Shown here in pieces: positions 24,280-37,099 of a DNA stretch of 64,000 bases. The notes under the pieces are model-generated. The model worked only from the letters and a program-made list of their open reading frames with translations. It was not told where the DNA came from and did not search any database. Source of the DNA: Warburgia ugandensis (Eukaryota > Streptophyta > Magnoliopsida > Canellales > Canellaceae); NCBI GenBank assembly GCA_035236585.1, contig CP141139.1, positions 33,055,217-33,119,216 on the forward strand. Direction: 5' to 3'. A program made the position numbers and the translations under genes. How positions within the stretch are numbered: position 1 is the first letter of the stretch; each line of letters starts with the position of its first letter.

Positions 24280-27200
24280 CCTAAAGGCTTAAGCTCATAC
24301 AAATTAGGCCAACAATATTTGTATGTCTAACTCACCCCTTCATGTGGAAGGCCCCATTTGGGCTCATGAACTTGGAGTTGGTAATGTGGGCTTCAGAATT
24401 CAAACTTATGGCTTCACAATCTTATTGATTGATATCATTTTAGATTATCATTTCACCAAAAGCTTACGTTGATAGGTCTGATGACCCAAGTTTTCATATG
24501 CAAAACTAATTCCTAATGCGGGATCGATCCCCATTTGAAAATACTTTAATAAAAACAATGCAATACAGTGAAAAAAATCTTTTATTTTAAATTCATTTTG
24601 AAAACCCTAAGTGTCATTTACTTCCAAAAGAACAAAATAATTTTTAAAACTAAGACGAACTTATATGCATCCCAGATCTAATTAGTCACAGCTCACATTC
24701 TAACATTAATAATTACATATATATATATATATATATCCAAAGGATAAGTCATATACTTACATTCATACTTGTCTTTTATCTTCACTCACTTGATTGTAGC
24801 ACTCACATTTCTTGATGCTTCTCCTAATCCTGTTGGAGTTAATCTGTAAAAATAATGTATTTGGTTGAGTTTTTAACGTACTCAGTTGGTGATTTGATAC
24901 TACTAATTTGAAAACACGGCATGCAACATGTATAAATCTAAGAAGGGTTTTTCAGGTAATAAATCATGCAATTTTCTTAGATAAACATTGGTATTCATGC
25001 ATAAATCATTTGCACATATATTTTAGGTAATAAAATTTTCAACAAAATCAATCGATCAATAACAATATAAACATTACTACCTTATTAAAGTAGTAATCAA
25101 TAAAACACGATGCTAGATATCCCAACCCTATGGTAGTTTTTATGCACGTGGGTGGCTCGATGAACACATCAGCCTATTGGTCATGAGTACTCATTTAAGA
25201 CCATCTCAATGCACCATGTATGGTGATACTCCCAATAGAAATCATAGGGCCCACTGTGCTCACAACCAAACCTATCTAAAATTGTATGTCTTCTGTATCT
25301 AAAGACCAGCCACCACAACCTCCACAGTCGACTATGAATATATCTCAAAAAGGGTGTCGTGAACACTTCCAGTGGTAGTCTCAGTACCACAACAATCGAG
25401 AAAGGGACAAGTGCCACTTTGGGCAATGATACCTACCACCTTTGGTGGTTAGAGGTAGGGAGGCCAACCCTGTACATAAACAACTTCTTACCATAGTGCC
25501 CACTAAGCTCACTAGCCTAAAAAGATCAATGTGTGTGTGTGTGTGTGTTTCAATTTTTAAGCATTTAACACATGCTAAATCATGCACTTTATGCAATCCT
25601 GTTTCATTGCAAGCAATAAAGCATATATAAAATTGCTTTGTCATTCAAGAGTAAAATTGAGTTATGAAGGATATAAGCAGTAACATTTTCAATTAAGATC
25701 ATAAATCATGAGAATAATTTGCATGCTCATAATAAAAATGCCATATCACAATATCCTTTCCAAAAGCATACTAAACCCAAAAATAGTTTTAAGTAAAACA
25801 TTTAGATTTTAGAATTTAGGTGAAAACTTAGTAGCATTAGACTACCTACCTAAAGGATGTCACTTAGTTTGCATTTTTCTTCAATTCGAATCTTGGATCT
25901 CCTTCAGAGTCTTCACAGAATCCTAGGTATAATGCAAGGGTAAGAATCTAACACTTATTTCATATTCTCTATTGATCATTAATTAGATTCATAGATCAAT
26001 GGCCTAGGTTGTCGATGTAAACTTCGATCCTATCTATTAATGTCCACTGGGTCATCTATGGTTCACTCCTCTTAGATTAGGATTGATTTGTGAATATATC
26101 TATCACTTCATACCATAGATCAATAATAAGAGGTTATATCAATATGCTTTCACCCTTAGATTGACATTTAGAACTTATACTTAGAGATCCTAAACAACGT
26201 ATGGTTGGATCCTTATTATTAGCTCACCTGTTAATGATAAATATTCTAATAGGTCTAACAGAAGCCTAATCCATCATTGATCACACCTCCTTAGAAGATA
26301 ATTAGAGTGTCAATTCTGTTAAATAGAGATTCATCGCAATTCAACGGTCAGATCCATCCTTTTGGCTATCACACATTGATTATCGCATTTTTAGACAAGA
26401 TCTTACGTAAAGATTTAATATTTAATGCTTAGATTTCCCTAAATAACATTTATGTCATTAAGATCTTGCAATTGAATCATCAAATCTCTCAGATCGCTTG
26501 TCCCGATATTTAGATCGAGATCATATTTTATTTGAAAGGTCACATCGACGATTCAAGGGTTAATGTCCTTATTTCTGAGTTGTTCTATGTATATTGATCT
26601 GCTAAATCATCCAATGGATGGTTTCATGAAGTTTGATCATCTTTGATCTTCTGGATCTATGAGATTCCTATGGTTTCTAGGCCATTAATGGTTAAAATTG
26701 TTCTCTGATCCTAAATTTTATCATATATTTAGGTCCGTGTCATCAATGTGATTCTAATACACCTTCCTAATCATAATCAGGCTTATATAGCCTTCTAAAT
26801 TTCAATTATTGTATTTCAGATCAATTCAACGATCTAATTTCTGGTCCTAAAACACAATAAGTTAGGGTGGAGTGTCCCGGTTTCTAGGGGCACGTCTTCA
26901 TCGCATGTCACAAGGAGGGATCCTAGTCATAGACCAGACCAATTAGGGTTGAGACGGTCGAATCTAAACTGTTAAATCAGCCTCACCTCCTATCAATGCC
27001 TCAGATCTTCCAAAAATACACTATTTTTATAGATCTTAAGGTTTTAGGGTCCCATGATCTCATCAGATGGCTCAGATCTTCCATCTGAGCAATCCTTGAT
27101 GGTGCACCCAATCAAATCCACCGGATCTATTTTCACTTGTGATATTTCACCAGTGAGAGCAGATCTGGCCCGGATCTTGATTTTTCTTACCAAAAAAGAA

Positions 27201-29719
27201 AGATAACAGAGGGGAGAGGGAAGATAGCTCACTTGATTGGAGCTAGAGAGGGAAAGATGGGTTTTCTATTGGCTGCAGCCATTCTATGCTTGCTAGAAAA
27301 CCTGGGTTGCTAGAAAATTGAGGAAAGGGGAAAAGTAGAGAGGGGAGAGGGGAGAGGGGAGAGAGGGAAAGGAGGGAAAAGAAAGAGGGAAGGAGGAGGC
27401 AAATCTGGGTGCGATGGGGTTTTTTATTGTCACCGATCACTGATTTTCTCCCCCAATAGTGATGGAGTCAGAGACAGAAGGGGTGTTGTTATAAAAAACG
27501 ACTCCTTCTACTTCTGACCCTTTCTAATTTTGAAATGAATCAATATATTATTTATGAAATTACTAAAATGTAATATCCTCAATTTTTAAGCCTAAATTAG
27601 TAATAGAATAAATTAATTTAATTAAAATTTTAAAGAGAATTTTGACTTAAAACTACTAAAATTAGAAAATACGCATCAATAGAATTCAAATGACATAAAG
27701 AACACCAAAAACGAAGTTCATATGAGGAAGATACGTGCGTTTTAAGTTTAAGGTCAAATTAATAAATAAGCAAGGAGGACCCAAATTAGAGGGGGTCGTT
27801 TTGATAACGACACCCCTTTCTACCTACTTCGTCTTCGACGTCGATGCCACCAGAGGAGAAGGTCGGTGATTAGCGTTAAAGGAAAAACTTCCCTTCCTCC
27901 TCCCATCACAATCTCTCTCTCTCTCTCAAACTTTCTCCTCTCTTCATCTTCTCCATCGCATTACTTTCCTTTGGCCTTACCCTCTGAAACCTCAAATTTT
28001 TTGGGCAACTAGGGTTCTGAAAAATCCCCACCAGAAAACCCTTTTTCCTTTTCCTCTTTCTCCTCTTTGGTTTCCCTTGCCCTTTTTGAGACCTCCATCA
28101 GACAGAGACATTGGCAGGGATAGCACGGCGACAACCACCGACAACCCAAATCCAACTCCCCATTGATAGTTCTAGGTAAGTCTTCCCCCTCTTGTCATTC
28201 TTTACCTTTTTTTGACATTCTGTTCTCAGATCTAGGCCAAGTCTATTCTCACAGGCCAACTAATCGCTGGTGAAAATAGATTTGTCAAATCTGTTGAGAT
28301 ATAAGGCGTTGATTGGAGGTGGGGTTGATTGAATAGTCTAGATTGGACTGTCTCGATCTTACCAGTTCGATCAATGCTCGAGACACGTTTTGGAAAGCAT
28401 CTCTGGGACACGCAATCCTGGCTGCCTAACGTGTGTGCGGTCCACGCGTGGGGAAGTCAAAGTTCGACTAGGACACAGATGCATCCTAGGAATAGTGATG
28501 TAAAGGCCCTGTTGAGATCCATAAATTGAATCTGGACAGTTCATCTTACCAAAAACACAAAAAAATTTAATTGAGAAGGTTATATAAACCTGATTAATGA
28601 TTCGAAACATCCGTTAGAATTGTATCGACACACTAACCTAAATATGCAATAAAATTTATGTTCAAAAACTAAAGGTAGATTGATTTAACACAAAAACCAT
28701 GGAAATTAAATGAATATGTTAGATCAGGGATGATTAGGCCATAGAACTTAAACAATTAGATCATTTAATGGAAGAACTATCGGTTCTAAGGACCATATTA
28801 TGTGTATTAACCATAGAAATTGATCTAGACCATTAATCTAACCAAGATCTTGGGAAATGGTTGATCTGAGGATGATCTGACCATCAGATCAAGGTATAAA
28901 TGTTAAATACACACAAAAACGAATAGGTGAACATGAGATAAGACTAAATGATAATAAGTAATGTGGGTCTTAAGGACCAAATCACAAATAGAGATCTTAG
29001 AGAACGATCCAATGGTTGGATCGCCATAGATTTCCATTATGATGAAATAAATAATACAAAATAGTACTATAATATTGACAGGTACATCTGAGCGTGCTAG
29101 CTAAGAGGAGTATATGCTTGAATTTGGTTATCTCACATTGAGGTAGGTGACGAGATTAATGTAATGTTATGTTTTTTTTTTTTAAAACCTTGCATTATCA
29201 TAGCATTATGGTTGATTGTGATTTATTTGCATTTGTTTAGTTCGTATGTGATTTTGTGAGACTCAAAGTTTTATGCTATAATAGATATTAGATTTCAATA
29301 GCGTATTGAATGGGTTTATGATTGATTGTTTTATTAGATTGATACCATGTATTTTATGTATGATTAGTAATTACCTTTCCTTATTGCACCATTGAAACTG
29401 ATGGGGTTTTATAAGGATGACAACAGAGGCTTGGTGGCTAGTCCTTTGAGAGGCTAACCCCAGGATGAGGGGCGTGCCTTGGGGATTGTGAGCCATGAGT
29501 GCTCCTGGTTTTACGAGATACATGATTTCTATGTTTTGCGATTTATGTTGGGTGCTCTCACCTATGGATATCATACGAGAAGGGAGTAGAGCTGGCCACC
29601 CACCCTCCTAAATTGTCATGTGATTATGATATGATAGACACCTACCCACAAATGGCTTGCGGTAGGGGTTTAGTAACATGGATAGTCCACACTATCTGTC
29701 CGGGCCTTTTCATGGGGAC

Positions 29720-32532
29720 TATAACAGCCTGAGGGCCCACCTGCTGTAACGATATTGTCCGTACCAAAGTGCCCATACACACTGCACGATTTTGTTCTTC
29801 CCTCGTAAGGGAAAACGTGTTGTTCCATGGGCAGACTACACAGCGGAGCCAATATTGTCCTCTTTGGGTCCCTCACCCTCTTGGGCTTCACCCCTCAAGG
29901 TTTTGTTCACTTAGGTCCCTCACCCCTCAGGACACGTCGTTGAAAGGGAAGTCCTCAGCACTATTATCAACAGCCCAACTCCCTTCCCCCTAGAGATATG
30001 GGACTAACTCTCAGTCCCTCACCCCAACCTAGAAGCCTGCCAGCCTTCTTGGCCTACCCTCATCGGCCTGAGGCTTCACCTCTCCCCCTTAGGGGACAAG
30101 CGTCCCTGCGTGTCTGCCTCCATGAGTGATCTAACTGTGAACACCCATGTGTGGCTAGCCACCCATGCCGGGTCAAGGTCTAGCTCTGATACCACTTATA
30201 ACAGCTCGAGGGCCCACCCACTGCAACGATATTGTCCATGCCGGAGTGCCCATACACCCCACACGATTTTGTTCTTCCCCTGTAAGGGAAAATGCATCGT
30301 TGCAAGGGAAGTCCTCAGCACTATTATCAACAGCCCATCACCCTTTCCCTAGCGATGTGGGACTAACTCTTAGTCCCTCACCCTAGCCTAGAAGCCTGCT
30401 AGCCTTCTTGGCCCACGCTCATCAGCCTGCCCTCGTTGGCCTGAGGCGTCACCTCTCCCCCTTAGGGGACACGCATCCCCACATGTCTGCCTCCGTTGGC
30501 AATCTGGCCACGAGTGCCCACGTGCGGCTATCCACCCACACCGGGTTGGGGTCTGGCTCTGATACCACTTATAACAGCCCAAGGGTCCACCCACTGCAAT
30601 GATATTGTCCGTACCGGAGTGTCCATACACCCCACACGGTTTTGTTCTTCCTTCGTAAGGGAAAACACATCGTTTCGTGGGGAAAGTGCATAGCGGAGCC
30701 AATATTGTCCTCTTTGGGTTCCTCACCCTCTTGGGCTTCATCCCTCAAGGTTTTGTTCCCTTAGGTCCATCACCCCTCTTGGGCTTCACCCCTTGAGATG
30801 CGTCATTGCAAGGGAAGTCTTCAACACTATTATCTCCTCCTAGCGATGTGGGACTAACTCTCAGTCCCTCACTCCAGCTTAGAAGCCTGCCAGCCTTCTT
30901 GGCCCACCCTCATTAGCCTACCCTCATCGGCCTGAGGCTTCACCTCTCCCCCTTAGGGGACACGCATCCCTGTGTGTCTGCCTCCGTCGGCAATCTGGCC
31001 GCGAGCACCCATGTGCGGCTAGCCACCCACACTAGGTCAGGGTCTGGCTCTGATACCACTTATAATAGCTCGAGGACCCACCCACTACAACGATATTGTC
31101 CATTCCGGAGTGCCCATACACCCGGCACGGTTTTGTTCTTCCCCCGTACGGGAAAATGCATCGTTGCAAGGGAAGTCCTCAGCACTATTATCAACAGCCC
31201 ATCACCCTTTCCCTAACGATGTGGGTCTAACTCTCAGTCCCTCACCCCAGCCTAGAAGCCTGCCATCCTTCTTGGCCCACCCTCATTAGCCCACCCTCAT
31301 TGGCTTGAGGCTTCACCTCTCCCCCTTAGGGACAAGCATCCCTGCGTGTCTGCCTCCGTCAGTGATCTGACTGCAAGCGTCCATGTGCCGCTAGCCACCC
31401 ACACCGGGTCAGGGTCTGGCTCTGATACCACTTATAACAGCCTGAGGGCTCACCCACTGCAACGATATTGTCCATGTCGGAGTGCCCATACACCCCGTAC
31501 AGTTTTGCTCTTCCCCGGTAAGGGAAAATGCATCGTTGCAAGGGAAGTCCTCAGCACTATTATCAACAGCCCATCACCTTTTCCCTAGCAATGTGGGACT
31601 AACTCTCAGTCCCTCACCCCAGTCTAAAAGCCTATTAGCCTTCTTGGCCCACCCTCATCAGCTCGCCCTCGTCGGCCTGAGGCGTCACCTCTCCCCCTTA
31701 GGGGACACGCATCCCTACATGTCTGCCTCCGTCGGCGATCTGACCACGAGCGCCCACATGCGGCTAGCCACCACACCGGGTCGGGGTCTGGCTCTAGTAC
31801 CACTTATAACAGCCCGAGGGGCCACCCACTGCAATGATATTGTTCGTACCGGAGTGCCCATACACCTCGCATGGTTTTGCTCTTCCCCCTAAGGGAAAAT
31901 GCATCGTTCCGTGAGCAAAGTGTATAGTGGAGCCAATATTGTCCTCTTTGGGTCCCTCACCCTCTTGGGCTTCACCCCTCAAGGTTTTGTTCCCTTAGGT
32001 CTATCACCCCTCTTGGGCTTCACCCCTCGGGATGCGTCGTTGCAAGGGAAGTCCTCAGCACTACTATCTCCCCCTTGCGATGTGGGACTAACTCTCAGTC
32101 CCTCACCCTAGCCTAGAAGCCTATCAGCCTTCTTGGCCTGCCCACATCAGCCGGCCCTCATCGGCTTGAGGCTTCACCTCTCCCCCTTAGGCCACACGTG
32201 TCCCCTCGTGTCTGCCTCCGTCAGCGATCTAACCGCGAGCGCCCACGTGCGGCTAGCTACCCACACCAGGTCAGGGTCTGGCTATGATACCACTTATAAC
32301 AGCTCGAGGACCCACCCACTGCAATGATATTGTCCATGCCGGAGTGCCCATACACCCCACACAGTTTTGTTCTTCCCCCGTACGGGAAAATGCATCGTTG
32401 CAAGGGAAGTCCTCAGCACTATTATCAACAACCCATCACCCTTTCCCTAGCGATGTGGGACTAACTCTCAGTCCCTCACCCCAGCCTAGAAGCCTACAGC
32501 CTTCTTGGCCCACCCTCATTGGCCTAAGGCTT
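29720..32532 (-). repeat. Seven tandem TRIM LTRs with six internal regions
   Basis: Spacings between LTR starts are 477, 373, 491, 372, 372 and 490 bases. The long units contain an extra segment of about 110-120 bases (around 29835-29940, 30680-30800 and 31915-32040) with repeated TTGGGCTTCACCCC words. Confidence 0.88.
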
Positions 32533-32602
32533 CATTAGAGTGGCATAGTAGAAGTGGGTGGGCCCTCGGGCTAACTCTTGCAGAGTGGGAAATTCACCTA
32601 AT

Positions 32603-32735
32603 GAGGCAGCCTGCAATGGGAGCAAAACCTTGAGTTTCAAGTGGGCAGATCACCGAAGGAGGTAGCCTGCAGTAGGAACAAAACCTTGAGTTCCAAGTGG
32701 GTAGATTGCTGAAAGAGGCAGCCTACAGAGGAGCA
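32603..32735. repeat. 56-base tandem repeat in the TRIM junction
   Basis: GAGGCAGCCTGCAATGGGAG at 32603 recurs in varied form at 32659 and, partially, at 32715. Words like AAAACCTTGAG are shared. The sequence is unrelated to the TRIM LTR or internal region, so it is filler at the inversion junction. Confidence 0.8.
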
Positions 32736-33269
32736 TAGTGGCCCTATGATTTCAGTGTGATTTGTGAAGCCACAGGTCGATGAGGGAGGGCTGATGAGGG
32801 TAGTCCAAGAAGGCTAGTAGGCTTCTAGGCTAGCAGGCTTCTTGTAATGACTCCAATTTTGTAATATTAAAATCCCAAGTTAGCAATGAAAAGTTCAGTT
32901 TTTGAAGATAAGGGTATTTTGGTCATTTCACTATTTTCCTTGACTGAACTAAGAAATTTGGTCCTGAAAATGGTACCATTAGGTGCATCTCAGAAAAAAG
33001 AATCAAACAAGACCAAAATCACCCAAAACGGAGTTAAAATGAGCAAGTTATGGCCCTTTGAAGTTCAGGGGCAAAAATATAATTTTTACTAAAAAACGGA
33101 TTTAGCCTGCAAAACATAGGGGCCCGTTTTGATACGGGCACCCTTCATCTTCAACCTCCTAGAGGGTTCTAGAACGGCAGTGATTGGAGGAGAAATCACC
33201 GCCATTCTAGAGGTTTCTCCACCGCTATTCAAGGGCGGTGAGAGCCCCCTCAAGAACCCTCTTATAGCT

Positions 33270-33278
33270 CTATAAATA
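33270..33278 (+). promoter_or_regulatory. TATA box of solo LTR C
   Basis: CTATAAATA about 430 bases into the LTR, a good match to plant TATA boxes. Transcription would be expected to start about 30 bases on. Position and match are seen; activity is inferred. Confidence 0.5.
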
Positions 33279-33700
33279 GAGCTCTTGGGGGCCTTTAATG
33301 CCAGCCCAAAAGCTTGGAAAAAACTCGTTTTGGAGAAGCAACCAAGAGGAGAAACATGGAGAAAAACCCAACAACGAGCCAGGTATGCCCAAGATCCCTC
33401 AAAACCCGTCTTCACAGTAGTCCTAGGCTCAGTTTCCCTAAGTTTTTGCATGAAAAATCATGCAAAATAGAGCCCTAGAGAGTCACCAAGGACCTAGAGA
33501 TGATCCTTGGGCCACACTGGTTCGACAGGGTCAAACCAGGGTGTCTTGAGGATGCCCCAATCCCTCAACGAACAGAGAACATCCCCCCTGGACAAAACGC
33601 GTCGACCGTGTTCGATAGAACCAAACGGGCACGTCTGTGGACGCGCCCGCAAAAGGAAAAGTTGGGAGGGAAATCCAGCGCATCTGCAAACGTGCCCGCT

Positions 33701-33826
33701 GGGGCACACGCCGCTGATGCGCAGTGCACTAGCATTCTAGGATTTCCACTTCTTAAAACCCGATGGGGCGCATGCTGCTGATGCGCAGCGCGCTAGCATT
33801 TTGGATTTTCACCTCTTAAAGGCCCT
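33701..33826. repeat. 64-base tandem duplication in LTR C
   Basis: GGGGCACACGCCGCTGATGC at 33701 is repeated with changes at 33765. Both copies continue with GCTAGCATT or ACTAGCATT and CTTAAA. Confidence 0.8.
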
Positions 33827-36800
33827 TATGTATATGTGATACTAAAAAGCTTATAACTTGAGATCTAGAGCTCCGATTGAGGCGCCGCAAAAGGCGTTGT
33901 GTCTGCGTCAATGATATGGACACACCCAAATTATAAAATCCCTGATCAAGGCCTAATCAAAGGTGAGCACGACCCTTAGAATAGGATGGTGGCGTGTGGC
34001 CGCTAGACCTTTGGAAAACTGATGATACCAAGGCCCAATTAGGACCTTAGGACACCCATAGGCATGGGGATGAACCCTTAATGCCTAAGTAATAAGACCA
34101 ATCACTCTAAAACCTATAAAAGATAGGCCAAACTAACCTTGATTCCCCAAACCATGTTCAGGAGCATACGAGGACAAATGGGTTAGCGCGACCTAGCCAG
34201 GTAGGTGCTTTATCGCTACTAGACTTTTTAAAAAGAACCATGATTGTTTTGAGAATACATGTTTTAAGTATATGACTTGTTTAGAATGACTTAATTCAGT
34301 ATACATATGATAAATGCTTTATGCATAGACATGTTTTATAAATAATTGCATATACATTATGCATAGATATGTTTTGCAAACAATTGCATACATTGTACGA
34401 CTTGCAAAACATTGAGTTTTTGAAAGATTGCATGTCCTTGAGGGTTACCAAAAGACACTGGAGTGGTCAAAAGATGCTGGGTAGGCAGTTGTGAGGGCCA
34501 GGCAGTTGTGAGGGACCCAGATAGGACAAGTTTTGAAAAAGAGGTTTTTGCGTGTTTGATCTGATTATGATTTGGGCTAATAAGCTCGTGGGCGCTATGT
34601 CGAGAGGTTTGGGTTGGCCTCCAGCCTCTACCACTATTAGGTGAATGGGTACCATGCCCAAAAAGGGCGACGTCCCTACGTCGATTGCATGTGGTACAGG
34701 GGGCTACCACTGGTGTCACGGCACTGGGTCGACGTGTCATAGGCCCCGTTGAGGCTATGATCGAGTGTCCTCAAGTACCCGCAGACCACACGGTGGCGAG
34801 GTCGTGGGCATAGTTGGACCCTATGGTTTCGTGGACTTATTTGCATTGCATATGGCATGATATGAGGTTGGTCGACCATACCATACTAGATATCCATGAG
34901 TTGGATTCAATAAAGCATCTTATGCATATCATAATGTTATGATATATATATATATATGATACTTTCGATTGGGATTATGTGATACTTTAAGTCGTTAGTA
35001 TTTCGGTTTGACAATGGTTTTTAATTCTGATCTTGAACATGAGTGTTCAACCATGCACATATTTTTAAAAGAGCATATGATTTTAAACATCTCATGCATT
35101 ATAAAACTAGTAGTGATGGACTCCTACTGAATATAGTATATACTCCCCCAATCCTCAACATTTTTCAGACACAAAGTAAATACTTAAGGGCAAGGAACAC
35201 TTGTGATGGAAGACACCCAGACTAAGTGCAAGTAAGTAAACCCCTACCTTATCTTTCAATGTTACTTGATTGTAGTTACTCTCTATAGCTGAGACTGTGA
35301 CTAACACTTTCTAGGGAATAATTTTGATTTAAAACTTTGCCATGACTAGATAATTTGAGAATTTGTTTTAACACTTGGGGATTTTATGAAAGATTGTTTT
35401 CCAAAACAAAAAGATTTTCATGCATTTCATACTTATAAAACAAGAGATCTTGCCTTTTCATCAAAATTGCATCATATAAAAACCCGGGTCGTCACACTTC
35501 TAGGCTAGGGTGAGGGACTGAGAGTTAGTCCCACATCGCTAGGGGGAAGGGTGCTTGACTGTTGATAATAGTGTTAAGGACTTCCCTTGCAACGATGCAT
35601 CCCGAGGGGTGAAGCCCAAAAGGGGTGAGGGACCTAAGGGAACAAAAGGTTGGCAAGCTTTTAGGCTGGGGTGAGGGACTGAGAGTTAGTCCCACATTGC
35701 TAGAGGGAAGGGTGATGGGCTGTTGATAATAGTGTAGAGGACTTCCCTTGCAACAATGCGTTTTCCCTTACTGGGGTAGAACAAAACTGTGCAAGGTGTA
35801 TGGTCACTCCGGCACAGACAATATCATTGTAGTGGGTGGGCCCTCGGGTTGTTATAGGGATGAACGTTAAGTCTCTCGTTATGGTGTCGACGGGGAACGG
35901 CAGTGGCTGAGACCCTAGAGGGGTTGCCACTGTGGCATGACTATCCATACTCTTGTTTGTATGCTTGCATGATGAGCATGAAGATGTTATTGTATGCCTG
36001 GGTGTGATGACACTCTAAGGATTGATATGAGTACTCATGATCTGTTAGATGAGTGTATGGGACACTTGTGGGACCCATGTACCTTGGGGTGCCTTGGTTG
36101 TTATTGTATGCTCATTGATAGTGGATCATATCATGTTTTACATATCATGTTTTATATCCATGAGACGCATGTGCTTATCACATATGATGTTAAGACTATA
36201 TTGGCATTACTTATGATATTTATATTTTTATGGAAAATTGATCTACACATTATATCCTTATTGTATCCGATTTTTTTTTTCCTTTGTTATTACATTAAAT
36301 GTCTATGTACCTACACAAGCAATAGCTTACTGAGGCATTGCTTTGTTTTACAATGCCTCGGATCACAAGCATGATAACAGGAAGGGCAAGGCCGTTGAGA
36401 GACCGTGATAGTAGTGGGGATCACTTGATTTGACTGATAGATAGCTCAGCATAAGTTATTAGAAGGACTACAATTTGAACTATTTTATAGACTATATAAT
36501 TTCATTATATGGATTTGATTATGATAGTTATACATATGATGGACATTGCCTTCAGTATGGTGGGATGTTATGATGGATAGAACTTGAGCCACATTATTAT
36601 GTTTTTGGATATTTATTATTTTGAAAAATAAAGGCACCGATGATTTTACATTGGATTTGATATGGGCATTGTCTTAAATTTATTTCTGCATACTTACATT
36701 TATCTTTTAATTGTGGTCATGATGTTTTTGGAAAAAGGATATAACACCCAGAGGTTTTTCGATAAATGTTCTAATAAAACAATTAATAGAATCTTTTGAT

Positions 36801-37099
36801 TTTGGGATCCCAACTATTATTATTATTATTATAAAAAATGTGTTATAAAAACCCGGGATGTTACATAAAATGCTGTTATACTTAAAAGTTACATAACTTT
36901 CTCATCCGAACTCTGTTTTCAATGTTCTTTGTGTCATTGGATTTCATTTTTCAAGTAGAATCTAATTATAAGGAAATTTCCAACAATTTTGATTTCTATA
37001 TATTCTTACTTTTAAAATTCAAAATTTGTAAGGCATTCATCCTCTTATTCCATCAAGGTTTTCAAAATAAATTGGGGTTTAAAAATTCGGGTAGTTACA

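Larger units (their letters stand above)
32843..35496 (+). mobile_element. Solo LTR (C), Ty3/gypsy Tekay/Del-like
   Basis: Starts TGTAATGACTCC, ends GGGTCGTCACA, 2654 bp. CTTCT flanks both sides (32838-32842 and 35497-35501), a perfect 5-bp duplication inside the TRIM internal region. Its first 300 bases resemble those of LTRs B and D (CAAAACGGAG word and GTTTTGATACGGGCACCC near 33130). This is the innermost and so the youngest insertion of the nest. Confidence 0.9.
29720..35856. mobile_element. TRIM array with inverted halves
   Basis: The left part holds seven minus-oriented LTR copies starting (as TATAACAG or a close variant) at 29720, 30197, 30570, 31061, 31433, 31805 and 32295. LTRs are about 190-315 bases and are separated by about 175-base internal regions. 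Each internal region ends with GCTCTGATACCA or a close variant two bases from the next LTR, the reverse complement of the TGGTATCAGAGC initiator-Met primer site. The right part (about 32543-35856) has LTR pieces in the plus orientation, ending GGGTTGTTATA. The borders GGGAC (29715-29719) and GGGAT (35857-35861) look like a 5-bp target duplication in LTR B. There is no coding sequence; short open frames in the array are artefacts. Confidence 0.85.
32543..35856 (+). repeat. Inverted TRIM segment, interrupted by solo LTR C
   Basis: Plus-oriented pieces: an LTR end at about 32550-32571, internal-region sequence at 32765-32842, an incomplete LTR from 35511 and a short LTR at 35672-35856 starting TGAGGGACTGAG. 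Solo LTR C lies between 32843 and 35496. Confidence 0.75.
27569..36865 (+). mobile_element. Solo LTR (B), Ty3/gypsy Tekay/Del-like, split by a TRIM array
   Basis: Starts TGTAATATCC and ends GGGATGTTACA. TAAAA flanks it at 27564-27568 and 36866-36870, a perfect 5-bp duplication. Removing the nested array leaves about 3.15 kb, in line with solo LTR D, to which it is homologous (for example the block at 29440-29480 against 15370-15410 reversed). It sits inside the 3' LTR of element A. Confidence 0.88.
24477..37099 (-). repeat. 3' LTR of gypsy element A, interrupted
   Basis: About 3.3 kb of LTR sequence in two pieces (24477-27568 and 36871-37099) separated by solo LTR B. The outer piece is homologous to the left arm of the palindrome at 925-2832. 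It includes small TA and TG microsatellites at 24717-24736 and 25530-25549, and a purine-rich tract at 27325-27400. Confidence 0.75.

Noticed and set aside
30110-32538. Many overlapping 60-136 codon plus- and minus-strand frames in the TRIM array
   Set aside because: They repeat with the array, occur on both strands and lie in non-coding LTR/internal sequence.
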